A stretch of 64,000 nt of DNA, taken from positions 23,916,043-23,980,042 of the forward strand of contig NC_051444.1 of NCBI RefSeq assembly GCF_001649575.2, written 5' to 3'. Shown here piece by piece: positions 10,695 through 20,655 of the stretch. The position numbers and the translations under genes are program-made. The notes below the pieces were generated by a model that saw nothing but the letters and a program-made list of their open reading frames with translations, made no database searches and was not told where the DNA came from. Each line of letters starts with the position of its first letter. Position 1 is the first letter of the stretch. The DNA is from Kryptolebias marmoratus (lineage: Eukaryota > Chordata > Actinopteri > Cyprinodontiformes > Rivulidae).

Positions 10695-13061
10695 GTACAG
10701 TCGCACTCACTCGAAACTGAAGCGCTGCCTCTGATTAGCACGGTGTGGCTGTATTTTCCACCAGTGATGGGATGGAAAAAAAAACAAAAAAAACAGCATG
10801 CTATAGATAGAAGCAGAGCAGAGTCCCAGCCATCGCACAAGAGAGTGAAGGTTTTTTCTTCCACGACAGTAGTCTTTAAAAAAGATGCTTTTCGACCCAG
10901 ATTTAGATAGAAAATATTTATTTTTCAGCTTTTCTTTTGGCTCCAGCAACCCTGAAATATTCAAATCCGTTAACATACACAACACAACACATATGTCCAT
11001 CCACTGACATGCAGGGATGGACATACGTGGGTGTCTCTGCTGTCCAGAGATTGTTTTTAATGAGCCGTCCTAAATCAAATACATAAAATAACTGATAGAT
11101 CCAACTTTAGCAGCTCATATATCTGACTTTTGTCCTGAACTCTTCCTCACATGTCGCCTCAGTTTGTTGGGCTCGACGGACATTCATTCATCTCATCACA
11201 TCATTTCAGTCAGTTGTTGATCTTTGGTTTGACCATTACTGTACTTTAGTTCTTTTTATATAGATTTACTGTCTTGTTTGAAACCTTCGTCCTGCTGCGT
11301 GACCTCCTTTGAGCCTGTCGGTCAGACGACATCAAATCTGACCCTAAAACACCTGAGATACCTGAGGGCAACATGGCTGACACTTCAGCTTTAGGGTAGT
11401 GTCTCACTGGGCTGCAGCTCCAGCTGACAAACTGCATTTGTGAGGGAGCCTTCACAGGCTTACTCGGTTTGCTCGCCCGAGTTGCGGAGGCTTGCGGTCC
11501 TGTTGCTTTGATTTTGAACATCTTCAAAAAACTGAAGTGTGCAACAAAGTTTCCCTGGAAGCTGTCGCAAAGCTGCTGCGGGTGTCTCAGACCCTTCTAC
11601 TTGTGGTTTCTGCTCACGGCTGGTGGGTACAATGTGGTAATGGTAAATTACATCCACGGCCAAGAATGCAGTTTTGTAAGTCGTGCACACGAATATGTTT
11701 TTATTTTTTTCTCCAAAAATCGAAGCTGCGCAGCTCGCTGGTCGTCTGGTCACAAAATCTCAGAATGCTGTGAGACTGCAATGGAAAAATTAGCCTGTTT
11801 TCTTGCTTCTGGTCTCCAACCATCAGAGCCCAGTGAGACACGACCGTCAGGTGTCCAGGTCGAACCCCAAACCATCAACCCTCCGCCGCCGTGCTTCACA
11901 GTGGGTACGAGGTGCTGGTGCTAAAACGCTGTGGTTGGTTTTCACCAAACATAGTGTGGTCCATTGTTGTCCCTTGTCTTTTTTTTTTTGTTCAAAATGT
12001 CTTTTAATTTGCTCTGATACAAACTGGCAACCCTAAGCTGTGCTGCAAAGTTGGTTTTAGAGTAAAACATTTTCCTCTGTCTGCTTTAGAACAAGCAACA
12101 CTTATACAGATGTTTTTATCTAATTGGACAGTCGTGCCATCAGCTTTACATTTAACTTGCTAACAGATGGTTCACAGAGTCTGACAGAGCTTTGAATGAA
12201 ACTTTGGGACGTCCGTTTCTGGAATGATAAAAAATCTTTTTCCTCCTTGATGACCAAACAAGGGCTCTTAGGCGGGAAGCAGATGGATAAGAAAGCAGTA
12301 AAAACTGTTTTTACATAGTGCCAAAATAAACTAAAAGCACATATTCAGCAGGGTTTTTTTTTGTACATCTGACAACAAGATGCAGGGAAGACATGAAACA
12401 AACTAAGACATGGTGTGGGAGACAAAATAAGAGGAGCAAACAATGACAGAGTGACAGAGAACAAAGGAAACTCGGAGCTACATATCATGAGATTTAATGA
12501 CAGACGCAGTGCAGATGTGGCAGCCGGAAGCTTATAGGACCAGGCAGGAAACTAGAAGGAGAAATAACGCACACAGAACGCACACAGTTGTGTTAAAATG
12601 AGCGATCCATGGGGCTATGGTCAGGTGACACTTAAAATATATGCTCTGGGAATTTTTAATCATCTTTGTGTGAGTTATTACTGAGCTGTGATTCAGAAAT
12701 TTAAAGAAAAACATTTCCGGAAGTAACTCTGGTCCAAACACGAATGTTTCTTACCCAGAAACGTTCGTGTTTGTAGACATTCGTTTATCGATAACATGCT
12801 AACATCGTTAGCAAAGCATCGCTGCCACCGAACTGAAGCAGGTGCTTTTTTATCTAAAAACATTCACATTTTTAATGTTTGCAAAGCTATAAAGCAGAAC
12901 TCCTTCAGCCTTCATGTGTCTGACCTGATATGTATTGGTCAATACTGAGCAGAGGCTTTAACAGGTTTTAAATCAACCTTTTTAAATTGTTTTTAAGCCC
13001 CATGTTGTCAATTTAAACCAAGATATTAACAGAATTTTCTTCCTGTCTTTCATTTCTTCAG

Positions 13062-13133
13062 TATGTATTTGTCTCCCTGCTGTCGAGAGACAGTGTATAT
13101 GACGTCCTCCGCAGAATCTGCACACACCTACAG
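13062..13133 (+). CDS. gramd2a: GRAMD2A coding exon (C-terminal helix of the GRAM domain)
   Basis: The exon is 72 nt (24 codons), phase 0 at both ends, with a catttcttcag acceptor and gtcagt donor. It reads YVFVSLLSRDSVYDVLRRIC then THLQ. YxFVSLLSRDS is diagnostic of GRAMD1/2 proteins and the VCTHLQ-type ending matches GRAMD2A. A (CA)n tract begins only a few bases after the donor. Confidence 0.95.
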
Positions 13134-13140
13134 GTCAGTG

Positions 13141-13141
13141 A

Positions 13142-13178
<37 letters not shown>
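13141..13178. repeat. gramd2a: (CA)n microsatellite in a short GRAMD2A intron
   Basis: This tract makes up much of the 95-bp intron between the exons at 13062 and 13229. Confidence 0.95.
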
Positions 13179-13228
13179 GTGCTCTGTGTGGCACATCTGT
13201 CAGTAAAACAGGCCGCCTCTCTCTGCAG

Positions 13229-13285
13229 GTCAATGGGAAGAGCCTGAGCCTGAAACAGTTCCTGGAGGAGCCGACTTTATCGCTG
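13229..13285 (+). CDS. gramd2a: GRAMD2A coding exon (post-GRAM linker)
   Basis: The exon is 57 nt (19 codons), phase 0 at both ends, with a ctctctctgcag acceptor and gtgagc donor. It reads VNGKSLSLKQFLEEPTLSL, which parallels the KKSLSVREFSGEPESL segment after the GRAM domain in mammalian GRAMD2A. The intron before it is only 95 bp and mostly a (CA)n repeat. Confidence 0.88.
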
Positions 13286-14215
13286 GTGAGCGGAATGTCT
13301 TTGAAAGAGGAGAAGCACTTTTCATTAGCTATCATGAAATCTAAAAAAGAAAAAAAAATATGGAAGGATCAAAGCAATTATCAACATGTTGTGTGAAGCG
13401 TGGACCCCTTCAAACCTGAGGGCTGGCTTGATGTTCGTTCAGAGACGGGGTCAGTCCAGGCAGTGAATTATTCCTCGAGTCGGCAAGATGCTATCAGAGA
13501 GCTCTCTGAAGTCACCTTGTCTCTCTGTGTGTGCCTTGTAACAAAAAAGCCTTTGTACGAAGCATTAATTAGGTCCTTTTTGCGCGCTTGACCTTGACCG
13601 TCCAACCCCCCCCCGCCTGAACTTTTCTTATTCCTGTAAAAAAGGACGTTTGTTCTCGATGCCACTGTATGATGACGAGCCTTTTATAGACTAAGACCCA
13701 AGAAATGAAACAACAATAAAAGCTGCAGCAAGTTGCTTGGTTTCTGATAATGTATTAAAAGGTAAAAACCTGAGGCGTGTATTTCAGAAGAGAATTTCCT
13801 CAGCGTTGCTTCTTCAAAGGCTTCAGCGTTCAGCTCTTTTAAATTGTAGATAAAAACTATTATCTTAAAACTAAAAGCTTTGCAGACAAGAAGCTTCATC
13901 AGTAGACCACAAATAAACAACTAATATAATCTGCAAATCATTGTTTGCTTAAAAGACATTAGTAGCGTTTTAATCTACATTTATATCAGCACATCTGTAT
14001 GTCTTGTAAAATGGATATAATAGTTATTTTTCTTGTCAACTCCTAAATTTGTTTTCTCAATGATTGTAGCTTCCAGTAAAATCTTGTGAAATTAGGCACA
14101 GTAGCTTTACAGGCTGGTGGGCTCAGAATCAAAGCTTGTTGCTGTAGAGCAGCTTTTTATTTATTTATTTATTTTTTTAATTTATTTCTTCTATTCTTTT
14201 TCTGTTGCGCCACAG

Positions 14216-14393
14216 GACGAGTTCCCAACTGCTGACGAGTTCCCAGCGGTCGACGAATTCCCATCAGTGTTAAAGTGGCGGAGGAAACCCTCCGTGGTGT
14301 CCGTGTCCTCCTCCCTCCCCGACCTCCTGGGGACGTCCGCCGGCAGCCTCGGCGCCGTGGACACGCCCTTCAAGGCAGAGCAGCCGCTGGAAG
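14216..14393 (+). CDS. gramd2a: GRAMD2A coding exon (DEFP repeats and polar linker)
   Basis: The exon is 178 nt long, phase 0 at its start and phase 1 at its end, with a gttgcgccacag acceptor and gtaggg donor. It begins with three tandem six-residue units, DEFPTA-DEFPAV-DEFPSV, then LKWRRKP and a Ser/Pro-rich linker with SSSLPDLLG. The KWR and SLSLPD elements have counterparts in mammalian GRAMD2A. The DEFP triplication looks like local 18-bp repeat expansion. Third positions are G/C-rich. Confidence 0.88.
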
Positions 14394-15458
14394 GTAGGGG
14401 AGCGGCGATGATGGGAGAAGACGCTCACCTGATGTCGGATAGTATCCGCTTTGTGTCGATCTGCTGTTAGATATAGCAACAAAAACATTAGATGAACAAC
14501 TTCAAAGTGGGATGAGATGAATTGATTAGCATCCGATCAAATAATCCCTCTTAGAATGAATTACCTATCCTTGTGTTTTCATGACAGCACACTGTTAATA
14601 AAGTTTTCAAACACGTTGTCTGTCTCACTAAAAAATAGAAGCAGCACCTTGAGGAAATGCTCTGCTTGCCAACAATTAAATCTTGTGTTGCATATGTGTG
14701 ATTAAAGACAGGGAGGAAGTGCTAATCAATAACAGTCGATCGGAGGCAGCAGTTCGTCGTTGGGCGTAAATAACATTAAATGGAAGCCAGTGAGGACAGA
14801 ATTAGCGCAGCGACAATGGCGTGAACATTTGCCGCCATCAAACCAAACTGGCATCATTCAGCTGAGCTGCCTGCTTGTGTTTGTTCCTGTTTGGGTTCAG
14901 TGTTTTTTCGGGCGAAACTAAAAGCAAACTCCGTAATCTCCGTTAGGATTCTTCTCTTTTGTAACGGCGCGTTAAGCTCCAAACGGGGATTAAATCGTGA
15001 TTAAATCAGGGGTTGGAGTCCACTGAAGATGTCTGAGGGCAGCTTAACATCTGCTTCACGTCATGTCTTCAGACAGCAGCGGTTTTCCTAAAGTATAATA
15101 TTTATTCAGCTCGTGTAAAATATGTTTACAGCTCGCAGCTGAGTGCAGCAAGATGAAAAGTAATGGAATTATGAACTGTGTTAGTTTATGTCGTTTAATA
15201 GGAAACTATTATTCCTGTCAGCCAGCAGGCAATAATACTGAAGCTGTGCGGTGCTCTTATATTGGCACTGACATAAAGATCTGTATTTAAATCTCTTTAA
15301 AATCTCCTGCTTTTTCTGAGGTGCTCTTGCAAAGTGCAAACCGTCAGATTATTTGTATGAAAATATTATAAAAAGGTAAATAAGACTTGACTTTTTGCAG
15401 TTTTTAGGGAAATATTAGTAGTAAAGCCCTTTTTATTATTTTTAGTTCACCGTTTGGA

Positions 15459-15813
15459 CAAAAAGACAGGAGACAGAACAGGAAGTGTCAGAGCTGAAGA
15501 TGTTGAGGTTCTCCTTGGGAGGGACAAAGATGGACAGGATTAGGATTGAGGTCATCAGAGGTACAGCACAGGTTGAAGGACTGGGAGATAAAGTTAGAGA
15601 GGCCAGACTGAGATGGTTTGGACATGAGGAGAGGAGGGACAGTGGGGATATTGGTAGAAGGATGTTAGAGACAAAGAGGAGACATATGGATGCAGTTAGA
15701 GAGGACATGGAGGGAGTTGGACTGAGGACAGAGGACACAGAAGACAGAGTTAGATGGAGGAGGATGACTCACTGTGGAGACCGCTGAAAAGGGAGCAGCT
15801 GAAAGAGAAAGAA
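15459..15813 (+). mobile_element. Non-LTR retrotransposon 3' end (RTE-like)
   Basis: The sense-strand frame 15485-15784 reads as the C-terminal tail of a LINE reverse transcriptase: RIRIEVIRGTAQVEGLGDKV, then EARLRWFGHEERRDSGDIGR and MEGVGLRTEDTEDRVRWRR. The RWFGH and DRVRWRR words are typical of RTE-like fish LINEs. It is a 5'-truncated, dead copy in GRAMD2A intron sequence. The tail gggagcagctgaaagagaaa recurs inverted at about 37440. Confidence 0.75.
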
Positions 15814-16204
15814 GTTTCTGTTGTTAGATAATTATTAGTTTTTCCCTGTCGTTGTTGCTGATTGGACAGACAGAGCAAGGTGATGGGTTTCCAGTTGGCT
15901 GCAGTCTCCTCATTCACCACTAGGTGTCACCACGTCCTGCATACTGAAACATTTTCAAGACTGCTCAGAATGAGGCAATTACAGGAGCCTAAGAGAGTAT
16001 TTTTAATGCTTCGTGATTATTTTTCCTGTTGCTAGGAAAGTTTTATATTAAAATAAAAGCACCCCAAACACTATAGGCTGCAGCTACAATCACCTCATTC
16101 AGATTTACACACAGGTGGGTCAGCAGCAGTTTTAAAAGTGGAATATGCTGCACAGTCAGCATATTCCATATGTCATTATACGTGTGTGTGTGTGTGTGTT
16201 TCAG

Positions 16205-16298
16205 AGCGAGGTCTTCAGACGGACAGAGGTCTTTTATCAGAGCCAGTGGCAGAGTTGGGCCAGATGGAGTACCAGCTGCTCAAGTTCTTCACCCTGCT
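16205..16298 (+). CDS. gramd2a: GRAMD2A coding exon (linker and first half of the membrane anchor)
   Basis: The exon is 94 nt long, phase 1 at its start and phase 2 at its end. The acceptor tttcag follows a (TG)n tract and the donor is gtgagt. It reads ERGLQTDRGLLSEPVAELGQ then MEYQLLKFFTLL. The last hydrophobic residues start the ER membrane helix, matching the YRLLKVFFVL segment of the mammalian protein. The intron therefore cuts the codons of the helix. Confidence 0.9.
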
Positions 16299-16371
16299 GT
16301 GAGTATACAAAGGGACACACAGAAACCAACACCCGACCACCTTCACCTCCTCCAACAGCTGACTCACAACT

Positions 16372-16386
16372 CCACACACACACACT

Positions 16387-16455
<69 letters not shown>
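16372..16455. repeat. (CA)n microsatellite
   Basis: A long ca tract with one interruption, starting about 75 bp after a GRAMD2A donor site. Confidence 0.97.
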
Positions 16456-16457
<2 letters not shown>

Positions 16458-17170
16458 AGCGTTAACGTGGAGAAATAAATTGGAGGTGATCCAGTCAGAC
16501 TCCACACAGGGGAGCAGAGCTGCTAAAACACATCATTTGTATTTTTCCAAAGAAACATTTTCCACTGAAACAGGATTTTTTTTTTTAGATATGTTAAATT
16601 ATTCACGAAATAGGGTTACATCATTAAATGCATTGTAAAGAAAACAAACAATGAGGTCTTTATCAGCTAAATAAAAGTTGTAAACTGATCATTATTCAGA
16701 CAGCAAAGGAAGAAGAGAAATGAAGCAGGTGCTTTTGTGATAACATGCCAAATACTTGTATTTAGAGCTGCTTTATAACAGCTTGAGTAGATCAAATGAT
16801 AAATAAATGCATCCATATGGAGTGAAAAGCATGACGCTGTATGCAAAATTATCATTTAAATTCAAACAAAGTGCACAAAATATAACTACATATTATTTAT
16901 CTACTTTCCTGCCGAATAATAGTTAAAACCTGTGGCCTTTTGGAGAACAGAAGAGCATATTAAACATCATTTTTAAACATTACCTCCAGTATTTCTTTCC
17001 GTGCTCTTCAGGCCCCTTGAGGAAAGAACCTGCTGTTTCATAATGTGGTGACAAAGAGTCAAACACTGCCTCCCAGTGTTCACATACAGACATTACAGCT
17101 CTCTGTCCACCTAAGCAGAGGAGTCTCATGTCTGCATCCTCACGTTTACCTCCTCTTCCTCTTTCTTCAG

Positions 17171-17264
17171 CATCATTCTGCTCATCCTCTCATCGTGCTA
17201 CCTGGCCTTTCGGGTGTGCAGTCTGGAGCAGCAGCTTTCGTTCCTCAGTAACCCAAATCTGCCC
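17171..17264 (+). CDS. gramd2a: GRAMD2A coding exon (membrane anchor and LEQQL); may be terminal, reading to 17279
   Basis: A cttcctctttcttcag acceptor opens this exon, which reads IILLILSSCYLAFRVCSLEQ then QLSFLSNPNLP. It completes the transmembrane helix and the SLEQQL motif of GRAMD2A. Two ends are possible. A gtgaga donor after CCC (exon end 17264, phase 0) joins in frame to 18438. Reading through instead adds VRER and stops at TAA 17277-17279, which gives a tail as short as the mammalian one. Confidence 0.88.
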
Positions 17265-18437
17265 GTGAGAGAGAGGTAATACTTTTTAAAAAAGAATTTA
17301 TTTCTGCTTTAGATGGGGAAACGGCACAGTTATCTAATAAAGATGAAGCAAACCTGCTGATTCTAAAGGTGGAGGTTGTTGCCAGACAATGAATCCTTTT
17401 TCACACATATCTAAAGCTTATTTAAATACAGTGCACTGCAATAAAATGCTTTCGTTTAAATAAGAGGGAGACAATACTAATGAATACAGTTGAATACAGC
17501 TTTTCTTTTCACGGTAGTTTGAAACAAAACCCAGAAAGTTTCTGAAGACGTGTTGAAGGGTGGCAGTGCAGCTTCTGCCCCAAAACTCCAGCAGACCTTT
17601 GGATTAATCTCATTTAAAACAAATGTTAAAGTTGCTGCCGGTGGCTCATCGGGGTCGCCACGGCAACCACGCAACTGAAAGCACTATAAGGACAGACAGA
17701 CAGAAACACAGACTAAAACGTAAGCCTGGAACAAAACTACAAGTCGTATTGTACGAATTCTTGAACTGTGAACTTGTGTTTCTACGGTGTTTCATGTCTC
17801 GGATATGACAAGTTAAAACGACCCTTCACTTCCTGTTTTTAAAATGAAACAAAAATACCTACGCTGTGGTGTATAATTTGAGTGTGTACTAAAAAAATTG
17901 TGGAAGTAAGAAGAGTTTACGAAAGGTTAGTGTGTGGCATCATCAAGGGTCAGTAGAATACAATAGATCGGTCTTTATTGTCATTATACCAGGAGTAAAT
18001 AGAACATTCTGTGGAAAAATCTCCAAAAAGGATCAAACTTAAAATAACTGAAGATATCAAAATGTCGGTTCAGGTTCAGTTCATGTAAAGTCCAACTTCC
18101 TGTGACCATTTTTGACTTTGAACCATGTTCTCACTGTGGAGTCTGAGCTGCAGGGCTCCAAACAGGGCTGGGTTTTCCTCACTCGTTTTGTCAAAACCCT
18201 GATGTTGTTCATGGAGAAAATCCTCAACTCTAGGTGAATTTTGTACACGTTGAATAACGTATGGATGCCAAAAGTAATAGCATACAATTCCCAGTCAAGT
18301 CGCCTGTTTTAAAGTATATTTTGCATGTTTTTGTTTTTTTCAAAGGTGTGGCTTCCACATTTAGGCACTGTTATCCTTAATAAGGGTGTAAACCTCCTGT
18401 TGGTTTGCTGATTAATCGGGCTGCTCCCGTCCTTCAG

Positions 18438-18656
18438 GTAACCACTGCTCTCCGAGTGAAACCACCAGGCCGCTGCTCGGAGCTGACGCAGATCCAGGAC
18501 CAGCTTACCGAGCCCAGACCGCATCAACCCCACCCCACCTCCTCCCCTCTGCAGCAGGAAAAGGAGGACGTGGACGTCACCACACCAGGCGTCCGGCGGG
18601 CTCCTAATCACCGATCACTTCCAGACTATGCAAACAGGCTGAACATTTCTGTCTGA
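18438..18656 (+). CDS. gramd2a: Probable GRAMD2A terminal exon (cytoplasmic or lumenal tail)
   Basis: The acceptor gtccttcag is followed by 72 codons and a TGA. The peptide begins VTTALRVKPPGRCSELTQIQ and continues through a Pro/His-rich stretch to NRLNISV. The phase 0 start fits the phase 0 donor at 17264, and third positions are G/C-rich at first. The ELTQIQDQL segment faintly resembles the ELTANIVKLEKIQNNL tail of GRAMD2B. If the 17264 donor is not used, this is 3'UTR or intergenic. Confidence 0.6.
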   Translation, partial: VTTALRVKPPGRCSELTQIQDQLTEPRPHQPHPTSSPLQQEKEDVDVTTPGVRRAPNHRSLPDYANRLNISV

Positions 18657-20004
18657 ATAGAAAGTAGATTTTATGATTCTTTTAGGTCAGGATGGTCTGC
18701 AGTCCCTCTCACCGACGTCCCACCCACCCCTGCAACCACGTCACGCTTCGGTGTAAAAAGTAGCACAAAAAGACAGTTTTGATCTGCTGTTGGTGGCTCT
18801 GATGACGCTCAGCTGGATGACAGGTGGAGAGATAATTAAGATACTTGAAAAAGACTGATTGTAAAGAAATTTCAGGAATGTTGCGAGGATTTTCGGGGCA
18901 TTTGCGCCTGACATATTTTGACTGAGTAACTAGATTTCTTTTCGGTTAGAAAGGTGAAACCTAACTATGCAATTTTCTTTTAAAGTCAAGACGAGTCAGA
19001 ATCGTTTCAACCATAGCAAACTTGTTGATTCATCAGTGGTACTCAGTTATCATCTGAAGGTATTCATGGATGAACGTGAGCCAGGATGCGTCAGCTAACA
19101 CCTGATGGTGGTCCAGAAGTTAGATGAGAAAGAAATGTTTTTTATCTTTTATTGCATCAATAATTCCTAGTGTAAAAGCAGGGTTTATTTTGTAACATTT
19201 CAAATGAAGATTTGAGACTTAAAACGCTGTTTTAAGTCTCAGAGTGTTTGTGGTCTGTTGCTGTCTGAAGGTGTTTTATGGAGATGTGTTTTCCTGCAAT
19301 CACATATAGCCAAGTCGGCAACAAAGTTAAGATAACAACAGTTTGTAGCTTTTGTTTTAGGCTTTGGAGCTGAGACTCGACCCCGAAGCAGTTCGTCCTG
19401 CGATTGTGGCGCTAATTACCGAATCGTGCCAAGAGTTCGATTCCGATCGCTAACTCTTCCAGCTGAACGATCAAACAGCAGAACAATGCTGGACGGGGCG
19501 CCGGCTGCTTCATAAATGACACACGGAGGGTTTGGCTGAACGCCGCTCATGCTGGGTTTCCTTCCAGTCAGTCAGCTCAAAGTTTAATCACGTGTCAGTA
19601 CTTTAAGAAGCTGTCGTTTTCTAACATATTAACAGGCGAACACTGCTAGCTTTTATCAGGAGTCGCTGAAAGTTGTTCCTGTTTTCTTCAGATAACAAAG
19701 AGGTGATTGTCTGCAATGTTTTATGATGTCTAACATGCAAATGTTGTGTGATTCATGTTTCATTTTAAATGCATAAGTCTTCACTGCAGTAGCCTCCTCA
19801 AAGAATCAGAAATAAAGGCGTTCTTACAGTTTATTAAACCAAGTTCCTCGTATCTTTCTGTTAGTCCATTTTGTCTGAGAACTTCTTTAATTAGCTTCTG
19901 TTCGGTTTTCAGCTCACAGACATCCTTTTCTGGCACTCTGTGGTATTTAACTCTGGGTAAATTATTAACAGAGAGAGAGATCTTACCCATCATGTTAGGC
20001 ATCT
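18657..20004. other. GRAMD2A downstream region
   Basis: It contains probable 3'UTR, a perfect 12-bp hairpin at 19214-19240 and aataaa at 19811-19816. No other gene was seen. Confidence 0.5.
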
Positions 20005-20119
20005 ATCCATCCATCCGTCCATCCATCCGTCCATCCGTCCATCCGTCCGTCCATCCATCCATCCATCCGTCCATCCATCCATCCATCCATCCATCCATCC
20101 ATCCATCCATCCATCCATC
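20005..20119. repeat. (TCCA)n tetranucleotide array
   Basis: About 28 atcc units with atccg variants abut the LINE copy at 20121 and form its (GATG)n 3' tail on the minus strand. Confidence 0.95.
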
Positions 20120-20120
20120 G

Positions 20121-20655
20121 TCAGGTCCAGGAGAGAAACCCAGACCTCCCTCTCCCCAGAGACACTCTCCAGCTCCTCCTGGAGGAACCCAAGGTGTTCC
20201 CAGGCCGGATAAGATTCATAATCCCTCCAGGGAGTTCTGGGTCTGCCCCGAGGTCTCTTCCCAGTGGGACATGAAAAGAAAACCTCCAAAGGGAGGCGTC
20301 CTAATCAGATGCCTGAACCACCTCAGCGGGCCCCTTTTGATGAGAAGGAGCAGCAGCTCTACTCTGATCTCCACCCAGATGATGGAGCTCCTCTCCTTAT
20401 CTCTAAGGCTGAGCCCGGCCACCCTATGAAGGAAGCTCATTTCAGCTGCTTGTATCCAGGATCTCATTCTTTCAGTCATGATCCAAACCTCATGACCGTA
20501 GCTGAGGGTTGGATCGTAGATGGAGCAGTAAATCAAGAGCTTTGCCTTTGACTCATTACTGAAGATGAGGCCCCAATCCATTGATCCACCCCCCCGCTCC
20601 ACCCTACCATCACTCAGGAACAAGACTCCCAGATACATGAACTCCTCCACCTGAG
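20121..20655 (-). mobile_element. Non-LTR retrotransposon 3' end, copy 1, with (GATG)n tail
   Basis: The minus strand encodes reverse-transcriptase C-terminal sequence: [82 protein letters not shown], then a frameshifted [13 protein letters not shown]. It ends in the (GATG)n array at 20005-20119, which forms the 3' tail. It is truncated and inactive. The clade was not assigned. Confidence 0.8.

Larger units (their letters stand above)
6297..18656 (+). other. gramd2a: GRAMD2A gene, gene-level span of recognised coding exons
   Basis: Ten exons joined by compatible phases encode about 348 residues. The order is a short N-terminal segment (DLSYEDVKKC), a GRAM domain (from about YNSQYHKLF to LLSRDSVYDVLRRIC), a polar linker with DEFP repeats, and a C-terminal hydrophobic helix followed by SLEQQL. 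This order and the residues match vertebrate GRAMD2A, including the anchor ending in LEQQL. In the family, the GRAM domain binds PI(4,5)P2 at the plasma membrane while the C-terminal helix sits in the ER, so the protein tethers ER-plasma membrane contacts and helps place STIM1. The neighbours SENP8 and MYO9A support GRAMD2A over its paralogue GRAMD2B. The start codon and first exon(s) upstream of 6297 are unresolved. A possible polyadenylation signal is aataaa at 19811. All introns have GT..AG ends. Confidence 0.9.

Noticed and set aside
11870..11980. Possible Tc1-type fragment (ccgccgtgcttcacagtggg, ggttggttttcaccaaacat)
   Set aside because: The wording recalls a fish transposon, but there are no ends and no readable transposase; not strong enough to list.
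16145..16505. His/Thr or Cys/Val repeat proteins
   Set aside because: They are translations of the (CA)n microsatellite.
19990..20289. MDGWMDG repeat protein
   Set aside because: It is the tetranucleotide array read on the minus strand next to a dead LINE.
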